Notes: generated by a model from the letters alone, not told the origin. Counted from the first letter of the stretch, positions 1-10,736 are shown. The stretch is 64,000 bases of DNA from Cyclobacteriaceae bacterium (GCA_016787755.1 JAEUUA010000005.1:186001-250000), one strand, 5' to 3'. Numbers and translations: made by a program.

Positions 1-1
1 T

Positions 2-952
2 GCTTATCCTAAATCACCCAGGAGTTATTTGTTGATTAATGAAAATGGAAAGTTTGTTGATAAGGCGGATGAATTAGCTCCTGGTCTTTCTAACACCGGC
101 ATGGTAAATTCTGCCATCTGGGTGGATTTGAATGGAGATAAAAAATCAGAGTTGGTGATAGTGGGTGAATGGATGCCCATCAAAGTATATGAAATTAAAG
201 AAGGAAGATTAGTCAACATATCAGAAGAGCTTGGTTTGCAAAACACCGAAGGTTGGTGGAATAAAATCAGTGCTGATGATTTAGATGGTGATGGAGATCA
301 GGATTTGATACTCGGCAACTTAGGCGAGAATTATAAGTTCAGTGCTACCGTAGAAAAACCATTTGAAGTGTATGCCAAAGACTTTGACGGCAATGGAACG
401 AATGATATTTTCCTGGCACGTCATTATTCAGAAAGTTTGCTGCTTCCCATACGAGGCAAAGAATGCACTTCGCAGCAAATGCCGGTCATTGCTCAAAAAT
501 TTCCAACGTATCGCTCTTATGCGGAATCCGACCTCATTGGAATTTTGGGTAAAAACATGGAAAACGCGATGCATAGGAAGGCCGTTCTTTTTTCAAGTGT
601 TATGCTAATCAATGATAACGGAAAGTTTACGATTAAAAGACTACCCACAGAAGCCCAGCTATCTACAATAAACGGACTTATTGTTTTTGATTTTGATAAA
701 GATGGCAAGAAAGATATTTTACTGGCCGGCAATAAGTTTGATGTAGAAGTTGAAACTACGGCAGCCGATGCTTCACCGGGTGCGTTCATGAAAGGTACGG
801 GCAATCTTGACTTCAAACCTATTAAACATTTCGAGAGTGGGTTCTCTGTTCCGTACAATGTGAAAGACATTCAAATGATAACCGTACAAGGTAAACCTGT
901 TATTTTGGTAACCAGCAATAACGACAAACTCAGAGTGTTTGAGAGTCAATGA
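2..952 (+). CDS. FG-GAP/VCBS repeat protein, C-terminal part
   Basis: The reading frame is open from the first base, so the gene starts upstream of the window; a possible internal TTG at 29 is not the true start. The visible 316 residues carry four or more calcium-loop type motifs of FG-GAP/VCBS beta-propeller repeats, such as DLNGDKKSEL, DLDGDGDQDLILGN, DFDGNGTNDIFLA and DFDKDGKKDILLAGN. The opening PRSYLLINENGKF is typical of large secreted VCBS/UnbV-type proteins of Bacteroidota. Role is inferred only at family level: an extracellular or cell-surface propeller protein, with no visible catalytic motif. It ends five bases before the next gene, so the two are probably cotranscribed. Confidence 0.85.
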   Translation, partial: AYPKSPRSYLLINENGKFVDKADELAPGLSNTGMVNSAIWVDLNGDKKSELVIVGEWMPIKVYEIKEGRLVNISEELGLQNTEGWWNKISADDLDGDGDQDLILGNLGENYKFSATVEKPFEVYAKDFDGNGTNDIFLARHYSESLLLPIRGKECTSQQMPVIAQKFPTYRSYAESDLIGILGKNMENAMHRKAVLFSSVMLINDNGKFTIKRLPTEAQLSTINGLIVFDFDKDGKKDILLAGNKFDVEVETTAADASPGAFMKGTGNLDFKPIKHFESGFSVPYNVKDIQMITVQGKPVILVTSNNDKLRVFESQ

Positions 953-957
953 ATTGA

Positions 958-3057
958 ATGACATTGAATTTACGATCCACATATTCACTGGCTTTTATAG
1001 TTTTATTGTTTGCTCAATGTGAACCAAAAAAAAATACAGAACAGTCTTTCAATCGACTGGCTCAAGCAAGCAGTCCGTATTTAAAAGAGCATGCCGATAA
1101 CCCGGTTGATTGGTATGAATGGGGACCAGAGGCTCTTGAAAAAGCGAAGAATGAACGCAAACCCTTGATTGTGAGTGTTGGCTATGCCTCCTGCCATTGG
1201 TGCCATGTGATGGAAGAAGAATCATTTATGGACACAACAGTGGCGCGTATCATGAATGAAAATTTTATCTCTATAAAAGTAGATCGCGAAGAGCGACCCG
1301 ACATTGATCAGATTTACATTCACGCAGCGCAACTGATTTCGGGCAATGCCGGATGGCCGTTGAATGCATTTGCCATGCCGGATGGTAAACCCTTTTATGT
1401 GGCAACGTATTTCCCAAAAGAACAATGGATAAATCTGTTGAGGCAAATTCTTGATACGTATAAAAATGATTATAACAAAGTAGTGATACAGGCCGATGCC
1501 ATCACACGCAACATACAAACAACGGATTTGATCACTGTTCCGGAAAGTAATCAAATCAATTTTGGCAAAAAGAACTATCAGGATATGTTTTCGAGCTGGC
1601 AACCTGAAATAGATTTTATAAATGGCGGACTTTCTGGAACGCAAAAATTTCCCATGCCAGCTATTTGGGAGAGTTTGTTACAACATTATTACCTGACTGG
1701 TGAGAAAAAATCCCTGGAAGCAGCTACAATTACGCTTGGTAAAATGGCTTCGGGTGGAATTTATGATCACCTGGCCGGTGGCTTTGCACGCTACACGACA
1801 GATACTGAATGGAAGACACCTCATTTCGAAAAAATGCTTTATGATAATGCTCAGCTCATTAGTTTGTACGCACATGCCTATCAAGTAACTTCAAACCCCC
1901 GGTATTCAAAGGTGATTCAGGAGACACTTGAATTTATTCAGCAGGAATTGACAAGCCCTGAGGGGGGATTCTACTCCTCCATCAATGCGGATAGTGAAGG
2001 AGAAGAAGGTAAGTTTTATGTTTGGACTAAATCTGAAATTGAAAAACATCTGGATGTCGAGGAGGCTACCATCTTTATTGACTACTACAGTATCACCAAA
2101 TCAGGAAATTGGGAAGACGGGAAAAATATTATTTACCGAACTTCACCTGATGAAGAATTTTCACACAAACATTCTTTACCAAGCACTGAACTCAATCAGG
2201 TAATTTCACACTCAAAAAAAATTCTTCTGGATGTCCGAAATAGAAGGATACATCCTACCCGCGATGATAAAATCCTTACGAGCTGGAATGCACTCATGCT
2301 GACTGGCTATTTAGATGCTTATCAAGCACTAAATAAAAATGAATACCTAGAAATTTCACTGCGCAGTGCTAAGTTCATTGAGACGCATGGTATTCATAAG
2401 GACGGTAGTACTTCGAGAACCCTTCAAGGCCCATCCAAAATTAATGGCTTCCTGGATGATTACGCTCTACTAGCGAAAGCATACATCAATCTTTACCAAG
2501 CTACTTTTGATATTCATTGGCTGGAATTGTCGCGAAATCTTGTCGATTATACGATCAACTATTTTTATGATGAGAAGACTGGAATGTTCTTCTACACATC
2601 TGCGCAATCTAATCAACTTGTTGTAAGAACAATGGAATTAAGTGACAATGTAATTCCTTCCTCAAACTCGGTGATGGCTGAGGTGTTGTTTCAGTTGGGC
2701 GAATATTATGACTATGAAAAATACAAATCAATGAGTAATTCAATGCTTGCTCAAATCACACAAAATCCTTCAACGCTTGATCTCTTTCATGCAAACTGGG
2801 CCCGTATTACTGGAATAGTTACGCATCGGCCATTTGAAGTAGCGGTGATGGGCGAAGATGCTCTGAAGAAAAGTCACGAACTTCAACAACACTATTTACC
2901 CACTAGTTTATTTATGGGTGGCTCTCAAGAAAATCTTCCCTTGCTTGAAAATAAATTAGTGGCTGGCAAAACTATAATTTATGTCTGTAAAGATAAAGTT
3001 TGTAAACTTCCTGTGCAGGAAGTACAGAAAGCGTTAACTCAATTAAAAAGTCAATGA
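958..3057 (+). CDS. SSP411/YyaL-type thioredoxin-domain lipoprotein (DUF255)
   Basis: A 699-residue protein. It opens with a lipoprotein-type leader ending in LLFAQC, then an N-terminal thioredoxin-like domain with [19 protein letters not shown] and a CHWCHVM motif at residues 79-85, both hallmarks of the DUF255/spermatogenesis-associated protein 20 family. The rest is an alpha/alpha-barrel like part ([29 protein letters not shown]) resembling N-acylglucosamine 2-epimerase folds. Length matches the family (about 650-750). The biochemical role of the family is not well settled; a redox or sugar-related function is inference. The ATG at 958 lies five bases after the preceding stop, which supports this start. 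Confidence 0.92.
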   Translation: MTLNLRSTYSLAFIVLLFAQCEPKKNTEQSFNRLAQASSPYLKEHADNPVDWYEWGPEALEKAKNERKPLIVSVGYASCHWCHVMEEESFMDTTVARIMNENFISIKVDREERPDIDQIYIHAAQLISGNAGWPLNAFAMPDGKPFYVATYFPKEQWINLLRQILDTYKNDYNKVVIQADAITRNIQTTDLITVPESNQINFGKKNYQDMFSSWQPEIDFINGGLSGTQKFPMPAIWESLLQHYYLTGEKKSLEAATITLGKMASGGIYDHLAGGFARYTTDTEWKTPHFEKMLYDNAQLISLYAHAYQVTSNPRYSKVIQETLEFIQQELTSPEGGFYSSINADSEGEEGKFYVWTKSEIEKHLDVEEATIFIDYYSITKSGNWEDGKNIIYRTSPDEEFSHKHSLPSTELNQVISHSKKILLDVRNRRIHPTRDDKILTSWNALMLTGYLDAYQALNKNEYLEISLRSAKFIETHGIHKDGSTSRTLQGPSKINGFLDDYALLAKAYINLYQATFDIHWLELSRNLVDYTINYFYDEKTGMFFYTSAQSNQLVVRTMELSDNVIPSSNSVMAEVLFQLGEYYDYEKYKSMSNSMLAQITQNPSTLDLFHANWARITGIVTHRPFEVAVMGEDALKKSHELQQHYLPTSLFMGGSQENLPLLENKLVAGKTIIYVCKDKVCKLPVQEVQKALTQLKSQ

Positions 3058-3373
3058 ATTATCATCTTTTCCTATCAGAATTAATGAAATGAATTTGATA
3101 AACCAGACCGATTAGAGTGCTGCTTGGTTTACCATTTAAAAAGACTTCCGCACTTTTATCCTACTGTCCCTAAATCAAGGAATCACTCTCCAGATTCAGG
3201 TTTTATTTTTCGTGGTGGACCAGTTCTTTTAGAGCACTATTCATTTTTATACCTTCCATAAAAATTTTACAATCCATAGTTAAGGGATAAGGGTTAATGG
3301 TATCAAATCAGTCTTATAAGCAGGTTCACTAAATTACGTGAATTTCACGATCGATAATTTATTATTTACACCA
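3058..3373. other. Intergenic stretch without recognised gene
   Basis: No open frame with family resemblance, RNA gene or clear hairpin terminator was seen in these 316 bases. A GTG codon at 3338 is in frame with the next gene, but the ATG at 3374 is followed directly by a good lipoprotein signal, so this stretch is taken as non-coding and probably holds the promoter of the cytochrome/dehydrogenase gene. Confidence 0.4.
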
Positions 3374-5086
3374 ATGAAGTCAATCACACCGTTCTGCTTA
3401 ATAACAGCATTATTTTTCTCCGGCTGTTCCAAGTCCACTGAAGTGGATACATCTTCTATTTCAACCGACTCAACTACAATTGCTCTTGGTCAATTAAAGT
3501 TTTCTCAAAATTGTTCCACATGCCACAATTTCAGAGTGGATGGAATGGGACCCCAATTAGGAGGACTTACACATGCTGTTTCTCCGGATTGGATTGTGGA
3601 TTTTATAAAAGATCCCAAGGCTAAAATTGAATCGGGTGACACGCGGGCTAACCAAATGTTTGACAAGTTCAAAACTCAAATGCCTGGATTCGATTTTTTA
3701 GCAGCTGATGAATTGAATGCGATTGTTGCCTTCATCCATACGAAGGAAGCACCAGATCCGCGTAAAGCGAATATGGATCCCCTTGCAATCAAGGATCCGT
3801 TTCCTGAACCCATTCCCATGTCAGATCTGGTTGTGAATCTTGAATTATATGCTCAGATACCTCCATCTAATGACATTAGTCCATTGACAAGAATCACTAA
3901 ATTAGATGCCCGGCCTGGTTCACATGAATTGTTCGTGGTTGATCTTAATGGCAAACTGTATCAACTCAATGGAAAGAAACCAGAAGTCTATTTGGATCTT
4001 ACCACATTGAGACCCAATCTAAAGATTAAGCCAGGTCATGCAAATGGTTTTGGCAGTTTTGCGTTTCACCCCGAGTTTGCTAAAAATGGTCTTTTGTATA
4101 CAACACATACGGAAGTTTCAAAATCCGCCAAGGCCGATTTTAATTATGCGGATTCCATAAAAGTAGAATTGCAATGGATAGTCTCGGAATGGAAAACTAA
4201 TCGACCAAACAAGATTCCTTTTGTGGGTGAAAGTCGAGAGCTATTTCGAATCGACATGATGAGTCAGATGCATGGAGTTCAGGAAATCGCCTTCAACCCA
4301 TTAGCAAAAAAAGGAGACGATGAATTTGGCTTGCTTTATATAGGTATTGGAGATGGAGGTAGTGCTGAAACGGGAGTTGGATTTCTTTGCCACAGTCCTG
4401 AAAAAATTTGGGGAGCAGTTTTACGAATAGATCCTGCAGGTAACAATAGCGCCAATGGGAAATATGGAATTCCAAAGAGCAATCCGTTTGCGAGAACAGA
4501 TAACAAACGGATTCAAAAAGAAATTTTTGCTTACGGATTTCGAAATCCACATCGCCTGACATGGAGCCGAACCGGACAATTGTTTGTTTCCAATATTGGT
4601 CAACATGCCATTGAGGCCTTATACCTTATTCTTCCCGGAAATGATTGCGGCTGGCCAATTCGAGAAGGTTCGTTTGTGATTGACGATTCGCAAAACATGC
4701 ATAACATTTATCCTCTCGCTGAAGATGACGCTAAGAATAATTTAACCTATCCCATTGCTGAGTACGATCATGATGAAGGGAATGCCATAGCCGGTGGATT
4801 TGAATATTGGGGTAGTATATCTGAGTTGCAAGGGAAATTCGTTTTTGGAGACATCGTTCAAGGTCGATTGTTTTACATCGAAATGAAAGATGTGAAGATT
4901 GGTAGTCGTGCACCCATTAAAGAATGGCGTGTTTCCTTGAATGGAAAAATACAAACGCTTAAGGAACTTACGGGTTCAGATAAAGTAGATGAACGATTTG
5001 GAAGAGATGGCAAGGGCGAGCTGTATCTCACTACTAAGCCTGATGGTAAGGTGTATAAGTTGGTCAGTGCAACCGATACTAAATAA
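3374..5086 (+). CDS. Cytochrome c + glucose/sorbosone dehydrogenase-like lipoprotein
   Basis: A 570-residue lipoprotein (lipobox FFSGC). The N-terminal domain is a class I cytochrome c with a CSTCH haem-binding motif at residues 47-51 and a candidate distal Met in KTQMPGFDF. The C-terminal two thirds is a six-bladed PQQ-type propeller of the glucose/sorbosone dehydrogenase family, seen in GFGSFAFHPEFAKNGLLY, GIGDGGSAE and YGFRNPHRLTWS. A fused cytochrome suggests that electrons from a sugar or aldehyde substrate pass directly into the periplasmic respiratory chain. The substrate cannot be told from sequence. The ATG start is preferred to the upstream GTG at 3338 because it begins the signal peptide. 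Confidence 0.9.
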   Translation: MKSITPFCLITALFFSGCSKSTEVDTSSISTDSTTIALGQLKFSQNCSTCHNFRVDGMGPQLGGLTHAVSPDWIVDFIKDPKAKIESGDTRANQMFDKFKTQMPGFDFLAADELNAIVAFIHTKEAPDPRKANMDPLAIKDPFPEPIPMSDLVVNLELYAQIPPSNDISPLTRITKLDARPGSHELFVVDLNGKLYQLNGKKPEVYLDLTTLRPNLKIKPGHANGFGSFAFHPEFAKNGLLYTTHTEVSKSAKADFNYADSIKVELQWIVSEWKTNRPNKIPFVGESRELFRIDMMSQMHGVQEIAFNPLAKKGDDEFGLLYIGIGDGGSAETGVGFLCHSPEKIWGAVLRIDPAGNNSANGKYGIPKSNPFARTDNKRIQKEIFAYGFRNPHRLTWSRTGQLFVSNIGQHAIEALYLILPGNDCGWPIREGSFVIDDSQNMHNIYPLAEDDAKNNLTYPIAEYDHDEGNAIAGGFEYWGSISELQGKFVFGDIVQGRLFYIEMKDVKIGSRAPIKEWRVSLNGKIQTLKELTGSDKVDERFGRDGKGELYLTTKPDGKVYKLVSATDTK

Positions 5087-5287
5087 ACTTTATGGAAGTG
5101 CTAGCACCTGGCCGGAAACAACAGTTCCGATATAAAATAATTTTCTCAGAAGCTTGAGTTAAGCCGTGGTATAAACTAAAAAAGAGATAATGATGATCAG
5201 TTTTTGACCAAAATTGATAAACAAACTATCAAATCCATTCCCATTACAGGGTTCCTGCTAAATTTGTATAGATCTTTCTCTTACTAA

Positions 5288-8200
5288 ATGAAGATGCCCT
5301 TGCCAAATAAAAAATTCTTTAGGCGATTGATTTGGGGTGGAATGGTGACGCCATTGGTCGTGTTTGGGTTACTGATTGCCATCCTTGTCTGGAAACAAGA
5401 TGCAATCGTGCAGCAGCTGATCACCGCGCTAAACGAAGACTTTATCGGTGAGGTCGAAGTACGGGACAGCCACATCTCCCCTTTTGCCAATTTTCCATAT
5501 GTGTCTATCGATCTGGAGCATCTGAAAGTATTTGAAGATAAAACGAAGTCGGGAGTTCCTCTGATGGATGTAACGGATGTCTATCTGGGATTTGATATAT
5601 GGACATTGCTAAATGGTTCTATGGAAATTAGATCAATTAAATTATCTAACGGCTCCATCAAATTGATACAACACAGCGATGGCAGTTTTAATATTGGAAA
5701 TGCGCTCTCCAATAAGGAAGAGATAAAAGATGTTGGTGAAGAGTTTCATATGGACATTCAGGAGATTCAACTAAAAGACATTGATGTTTGGAAGCTGAAT
5801 GAGGGGAATAATATTTTGGCAGAAGCGTTTATTTATGATGCTACATCTAAATTTAGAACCAGCATCAATCATGTACTGTTTTCCTTGGATAGCCGAATTC
5901 TTTTGAATGTATTGTTGGATGGTGATACAACATTTGTCAAACACAAACATTTCGATATTAAAACACAGATGGATTATACAACCGACAAGCAATTATTGGT
6001 AATACAACCCTCGGAAGTGAAATTGGAAAAGGCGTTATTTAAAATGAGCGGAAGTGTTGACTTCGATGATGACATGAATATGGATATCAAATTCCATGGT
6101 AGTAAATCCAACTTTGATTTGTTAATGGCATTTGCTCCTGAGGAATTGCTACCGGTTCTGGAGCGCTATGATAATGCTGGAAAAATATTCTTTGATGCCT
6201 CCATTACAGGTAAATCAATCAACGGTCACAGCCCAAAGGTTGTTGCTGATTTTGGCTGTGAGGATGCTTTCTTTAATAACAAACAATCTCAAAAGCGTGT
6301 GGATGAACTTTTTTTCAAAGGACATTTTACAACCGGGGATAAGGGCAATGCTTCTACCATGGAATTTTCTCTTACAGAATTTAATGCCAAACCAGAAGCG
6401 GGAACGTTCAGTGGTAACTTGCATGTGAAAAATTTTGAATCGCCAGATATTGATATGAAGCTACATTCTGAATTTGATCTCGATTTTCTTGCCCAGTTCC
6501 TCAACATCACTGACCTACAAGATTTGAAGGGACGTGTTGCTCTCACCATGAATTTTCACGACATCATCGACCTAACCAAGCCGGAAAGAAGTATTGAGAA
6601 ACTTAATGAATCTTATTTTACAGAACTTGAAGTGAAAGGTTTAAGTTTTCGGACACCTGCATTTCATCTGCCTGTGCATTCGGTTGACATCAAGGCATCC
6701 ATGGATGGGCATGAAGCTACCATTGATTATTTTAAAGTGAAGGTGGGTGATTCTGACATTTCTTTTCGGGCAACAGTAAGCGATCTTCCCGCCATTCTAC
6801 ACCACACCAACGATCCTGTTACTGCTGATATGGTGATTACTTCTTCATTCATGAACGTGTTGCAACTCACATCAAGCGATACGGCAAAGAATAAGCCAAT
6901 AGACGAACAAATTAAAGACTTGAGCATGAAGTTCAAATTTACAAGTACAGCCAAAGCGTTTACCGAATCTCCTTCTCTTCCGGTTGGAGAATTTTTCATA
7001 GAAGACTTATACGCTCAACTTACTCATTATCCACACAAACTTCACGATTTTCATGCCGATGTGTTTGTGGATGATCATGACTTTCGAATTGTAGATTTTA
7101 CAGGGGTGATTGACAAAAGTGATTTTCATTTTACAGGCAAGTTGAAAAACTATGACTTATGGTTTAATGATGAACCGTTGGGTGATACTAAAGTTGAATT
7201 CAATCTTACCTCAACACTATTGCAATTAGAGGATTTATTTTCATACCAGGGCGAGAATTTCGTTCCTGAAGACTATCGCCATGAGGAGTTTCGCGATTTA
7301 AAAATACACGGCTTTGCGGATTTGCACTTTAACAAGGGGTTGAAGTCTGCCGACATAAACATAGATAAGTTAGAAGCGCAAATGAAAGTCCATCCATTTC
7401 GCTTCGAGAATTTTAAGGGTCGTGTGCATTATGAAGATGAGCACCTGATGGTTGAAAACCTTAGCGGAAAACTGGGTAAGTCTGAGTTTACAGCCAACCT
7501 AAACTATTATTTGGGCAACAATGAAGCGATTCGAAAGCGTGATAATCATTTTTCGATCGTGGCACCCCGGCTAAATTTTGATGAGCTGTTCAATTACAAT
7601 CCTCCCCCGGCCCACTCTACACTCACACCTGCAGACCATGAAAAAGGATTCAATATTTATGATATTCCGTTTACGGATATGAGCTTCGATTTTGATGTGA
7701 AACACCTGAATTATCATCGGTATTTAATTGGTAATTTTTATGTGAAGGCGCGTACACAAAAAAATCATTACATCTATATTGATACGCTTTCATTGGCAGC
7801 GGCAGGTGGAAGAATTCATTCGAAAGGATACTTCAATGGCTCGGATCGAAACAAGATTTATTTTAGTCCGGATATGTACATAGAGAATGTTGATCTTGAT
7901 AAATTACTTTTTAAGTTCGAGAATTTTGGGCAAGACCATCTGGTATCAGAAAATTTACATGGTGAATTGAGCGGGCATCTCACAGGCAAAATTCACATGC
8001 ATGCGGATTTAGTTCCGATCATTGATGATTCAGACATTAAGATGGATATTAATGTTACCAAGGGTAGGTTAGAACATTATGGGGCACTTGATGCGTTATC
8101 GGATTATTTTAAGGATAAAAATCTTACGAAAGTGTTATTCGATACCCTGGAAAATCATTTAGAAATGAACCAGGGAGTTTTATCTATTCCAAAAATGACA

Positions 8201-8461
8201 ATCAATTCAACCTTGGGTTTTGTTGAAATTTCAGGCAAACAAGATATAAATATGAACATGGAATACTATTTAAGGATACCCTTAAAAATGGTGACACAGC
8301 TAGGCATGTCTAAATTGTTCGGGAAGAAAGGAGATAATGCTAACGCGGAAGATGAGATACAATATCGCGATGAGTCCAAGCGCATTCGCTTCGTTAACCT
8401 AAAACTCACTGGAACACCAGAAAACTATAAGATATCGCTGGCGAAAGATAAAACTAAGTAA
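5288..8461 (+). CDS. AsmA-like inner-membrane-anchored protein
   Basis: A 1057-residue protein with one N-terminal membrane segment (residues about 14-35) followed by long beta-rich sequence. The pattern fits the AsmA family: an N-terminal region with LNEDFIGEVEVRDSHISPF and a C-terminal AsmA-like region with LSGHLTGKIHMHADL, LENHLEMNQGVLSIPKMTINSTLG and LRIPLKMVTQLG. AsmA-like proteins are thought to bridge the periplasm and move phospholipids between membranes, so an envelope-lipid role is expected. Length is at the large end of the family. It stands alone, with about 200 bases of non-coding sequence upstream. Confidence 0.85.
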   Translation: MKMPLPNKKFFRRLIWGGMVTPLVVFGLLIAILVWKQDAIVQQLITALNEDFIGEVEVRDSHISPFANFPYVSIDLEHLKVFEDKTKSGVPLMDVTDVYLGFDIWTLLNGSMEIRSIKLSNGSIKLIQHSDGSFNIGNALSNKEEIKDVGEEFHMDIQEIQLKDIDVWKLNEGNNILAEAFIYDATSKFRTSINHVLFSLDSRILLNVLLDGDTTFVKHKHFDIKTQMDYTTDKQLLVIQPSEVKLEKALFKMSGSVDFDDDMNMDIKFHGSKSNFDLLMAFAPEELLPVLERYDNAGKIFFDASITGKSINGHSPKVVADFGCEDAFFNNKQSQKRVDELFFKGHFTTGDKGNASTMEFSLTEFNAKPEAGTFSGNLHVKNFESPDIDMKLHSEFDLDFLAQFLNITDLQDLKGRVALTMNFHDIIDLTKPERSIEKLNESYFTELEVKGLSFRTPAFHLPVHSVDIKASMDGHEATIDYFKVKVGDSDISFRATVSDLPAILHHTNDPVTADMVITSSFMNVLQLTSSDTAKNKPIDEQIKDLSMKFKFTSTAKAFTESPSLPVGEFFIEDLYAQLTHYPHKLHDFHADVFVDDHDFRIVDFTGVIDKSDFHFTGKLKNYDLWFNDEPLGDTKVEFNLTSTLLQLEDLFSYQGENFVPEDYRHEEFRDLKIHGFADLHFNKGLKSADINIDKLEAQMKVHPFRFENFKGRVHYEDEHLMVENLSGKLGKSEFTANLNYYLGNNEAIRKRDNHFSIVAPRLNFDELFNYNPPPAHSTLTPADHEKGFNIYDIPFTDMSFDFDVKHLNYHRYLIGNFYVKARTQKNHYIYIDTLSLAAAGGRIHSKGYFNGSDRNKIYFSPDMYIENVDLDKLLFKFENFGQDHLVSENLHGELSGHLTGKIHMHADLVPIIDDSDIKMDINVTKGRLEHYGALDALSDYFKDKNLTKVLFDTLENHLEMNQGVLSIPKMTINSTLGFVEISGKQDINMNMEYYLRIPLKMVTQLGMSKLFGKKGDNANAEDEIQYRDESKRIRFVNLKLTGTPENYKISLAKDKTK

Positions 8462-8557
8462 CTCCTCGGTACAGGCGGAACTTTTGTTTTCTTAGTTATA
8501 AAGTCATGCTGGATAAGTGCAACCAAATTGACTTCCCACTAAGCCACGGGAAAGCAC

Positions 8558-8758
8558 TCATCCACCCTCTACGACCTGGTTTGTTTTCTTAATCATCACC
8601 ACCCAATCTTGATTCTTAGCATTGAATCCAACAGGTGATGTCCCAATGAATCTTACGTCACCACCATTTAATGTTTCGATATAACCCGTGAGTAAGCCGC
8701 CTCCCGTAAGTGGGTTAAACCTTTGCACGCTAAATTTTCCCTTTTTGCTGCTCTCAGA
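8558..8758 (-). pseudogene. C-terminal remnant of a glycoside hydrolase (collagen-binding-like tail)
   Basis: The minus strand holds 66 sense codons bounded by an upstream TGA and ending in TGA, with no start codon at its head. The translation contains QRFNPLTGGGLLTGYIE and NAKNQDWVVMIKK. This resembles the tail of DUF4038/apiosidase-like glycoside hydrolases, whose last domain (Collagen_bind_2) has a WFxPRTG motif and ends in DWVL-type strands. No upstream catalytic part is recognisable on this strand. The family call rests on remembered patterns, so it is tentative; the fragment being a gene remnant is more secure. Confidence 0.4.
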
Positions 8759-9281
8759 TCAGTGGTATAGCGATCTGATTTTAGTAGATCGCACAGACCT
8801 CGCTAGTTTACTAAAGCAATAAGCTGTATTAGAATTAACCCGCTTGTGCCCGGGTTCCATTTACCATTAAGGAAGATAATCTATTGCCATGGTGCATGTC
8901 CAACGCACCACATGCAAAAATTTGAAGTAACTACCACTGAATCGGTTCGTGAGACACACCAATGGCTTGAAACTGTTTTTAAAACCTCACCCCTCGCACG
9001 AGATGACTCCTCAAATAAAATCTTATCCTATTCCTTCGCTTTTGGTGGCCTTTGATTCTTTTGCATCTTTTTAAATTTCACCAATTGTTCTTTCGCTAGT
9101 GTTGCCTCCAATTTTTTGCCCATTGCTTTCCGGTCTCATCACCTTTTTGCCTGTCTTCTGAAGGCTTGCTGTGCTATTTGGTGAGCAATACTTTTGAACA
9201 TTTAACTGGTAAGGGAAAATTAAAATATTTTTTAAGCTGTATTAGTGAGTCGCTAGGTTTTGAGAAATAAAAGTACAATCC
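8759..9281. other. Low-information stretch with two minus-strand micro-ORFs
   Basis: No intact gene of normal size is visible. On the minus strand two short frames lie in the same register: 9139-9201 (20 codons, MFKSIAHQIAQQAFRRQ...) and 9028-9123 (31 codons, lysine-rich, MGKKLEATLAKEQLVKF...), separated by a TGATGA double stop. They follow the leftward PHO-like box at 9282-9303. They may be the two halves of one decayed small gene or real micro-proteins; codon evidence is too short to decide. I do not recognise either. Confidence 0.3.
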
Positions 9282-9303
9282 AATGTTAAGAAAATGTTAA
9301 ATC
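9282..9303 (-). promoter_or_regulatory. PHO-like box upstream of the phosphate porin region
   Basis: Two tandem 11-base half-sites, AATGTTAAGAA and AATGTTAAATC on the plus strand, equal TTAACA-N5-TTAACA on the minus strand. This is the same arrangement as the box before pstS at 15033-15054. On the minus strand, six bases after the box, TACTTTTA resembles the -7 element TAnnTTTG, so the geometry points leftward. The porin gene starts 207 bases to the right, so the box could serve either or both directions. PhoB/PhoP binding is inferred. Confidence 0.55.
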
Positions 9304-9509
9304 ATTACTATTAAAGTAACTGTTTCTTAGCTAAGTGTCGCTATAAAAACCTCATTGCAGAAAGCTGTAGGCATTTTCCTTATGATGACTAGGTTACGCA
9401 AATATTACTAATTTTTTAAGTTGACCTAGTTTGTTTTAAGTGATTTTTGAGCCTACCATTTTGATACTTTTGTGGCCGCAATTATTAAGCACTTTACCAT
9501 TAATTACTG

Positions 9510-10736
9510 ATGAAGACCAACTACCCTATTTCAATATTCTCACTGTTTTTTTTTAGTTTTATCTTTTCCCTTCAAACTTCGGCTCAAGACTCTGTTAAAG
9601 TTTTAAAAGTTGAGGAAAAGCCTAAGAAATGGTATGAAACTGTTTCTATTCGGGGTTATGCGCAATTCCGGTATAACCGGCTCTTTGAAACCAACTCTAA
9701 TTTAAAATGCGAGCAGTGCGACAGGTCATGGGGAGACAAAGGCGGCTTCTTCATAAGAAGAATGCGGATTATCTTTTTTGGTCAGATTAGTCAGCGTGTT
9801 TATTTTTATGTTCAGCCTGATTTTGCAAGTTCTGTTAGTTCAAGCAGCCTCCATTTTTCACAATTGAGAGACGCTTATTTTGATATTGGAATTGATAAAG
9901 AAAATGAGTTTAGGCTCAGGGTAGGTCAAAGCAAAATCCCTTTTGGATTCGAGAATTTGCAATCCAGCCAGAACCGTTTACCGTTAGACCGAAATGATGC
10001 ATTGAATAGTGCCGTAGCCAATGAACGCGATTTAGGCGTGTTCTTTTATTGGGCACCAAAAAAAGTTAGAGAGACATTTTCTATGTTAGTTCGTGATGGT
10101 TACAAAGGAAGCGGAGATTATGGAGTATTTGCATTCGGTGCTTACAATGGGCAAACAGCCAATAAGCCAGACTTGAACAACGAACTTCATGTGGTATCGC
10201 GGCTAACCTATCCATTTCACATAGGTAATCAGATTATTGAACCCGGTGTTCAGGGTTATAGCGGTAAGTGGGTCATGGCAAGTGATCAACTAACAAAGGA
10301 TGTGGGTGTCAACACATCCTTAGCATATAACGACAGGCGATTAGCAGGAACATTTGTTCTTTATCCGAAACCATTCGGTATTCAGGCAGAATACAATATT
10401 GGCAAAGGCCCTGAGTACAATCCGCAAACGGATTCAATTGAAACCCAAAAATTAGCCGGAGGTTATGTAACCCTTAATTATAGACTTAAACTAAAAAATC
10501 AATTCATCTACCCTTTTATAAGAGCTCAATACTATGATGGTGGTAAAAAACATGAGAAAGATGCCCGCAGCTATAATGTAAAAGAACTTGAGGTTGGATT
10601 AGAGTGGCAACCATTCAAATCCTTTGAGTTTGTCGCTATGTACACTTTGTCCAAACGCAGATTTGAGGATTCAGTTCTTAAAAATAATAGACAGGATGGA
10701 TCATTGCTGCGGTTGCAAGCACAGATTAACTTTTAA
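9510..10736 (+). CDS. Phosphate-selective porin O/P family protein
   Basis: A 408-residue outer membrane protein with a cleavable signal (ending LQTSAQD). Beta-strand-rich sequence with WYETVSIRGYAQFRYNRLFE near the start, RMRIIFFGQISQRVYFYVQPD, RVGQSKIPFGFENLQSSQNR and a C-terminal aromatic end (LRLQAQINF) matches the OprP/OprO porin family (Porin_O_P). These form trimeric channels that take up phosphate or polyphosphate. Lying beside the convergent pst-phoU operon and a PHO-like box, it is probably the outer membrane partner of the Pst importer. A possible -7 element TACTTTTG lies at 9465-9472. Confidence 0.88.
   Translation: MKTNYPISIFSLFFFSFIFSLQTSAQDSVKVLKVEEKPKKWYETVSIRGYAQFRYNRLFETNSNLKCEQCDRSWGDKGGFFIRRMRIIFFGQISQRVYFYVQPDFASSVSSSSLHFSQLRDAYFDIGIDKENEFRLRVGQSKIPFGFENLQSSQNRLPLDRNDALNSAVANERDLGVFFYWAPKKVRETFSMLVRDGYKGSGDYGVFAFGAYNGQTANKPDLNNELHVVSRLTYPFHIGNQIIEPGVQGYSGKWVMASDQLTKDVGVNTSLAYNDRRLAGTFVLYPKPFGIQAEYNIGKGPEYNPQTDSIETQKLAGGYVTLNYRLKLKNQFIYPFIRAQYYDGGKKHEKDARSYNVKELEVGLEWQPFKSFEFVAMYTLSKRRFEDSVLKNNRQDGSLLRLQAQINF

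Noticed and set aside
1222..1644. Minus-strand frame of 140 codons
   Set aside because: Antisense to the SSP411-type gene, no signal or motif.
9388..9430. Inverted repeat ACTAGGT / ACCTAGT before the porin gene
   Set aside because: Seven-base arms with a 29-base loop are too weak to claim an operator or riboswitch.
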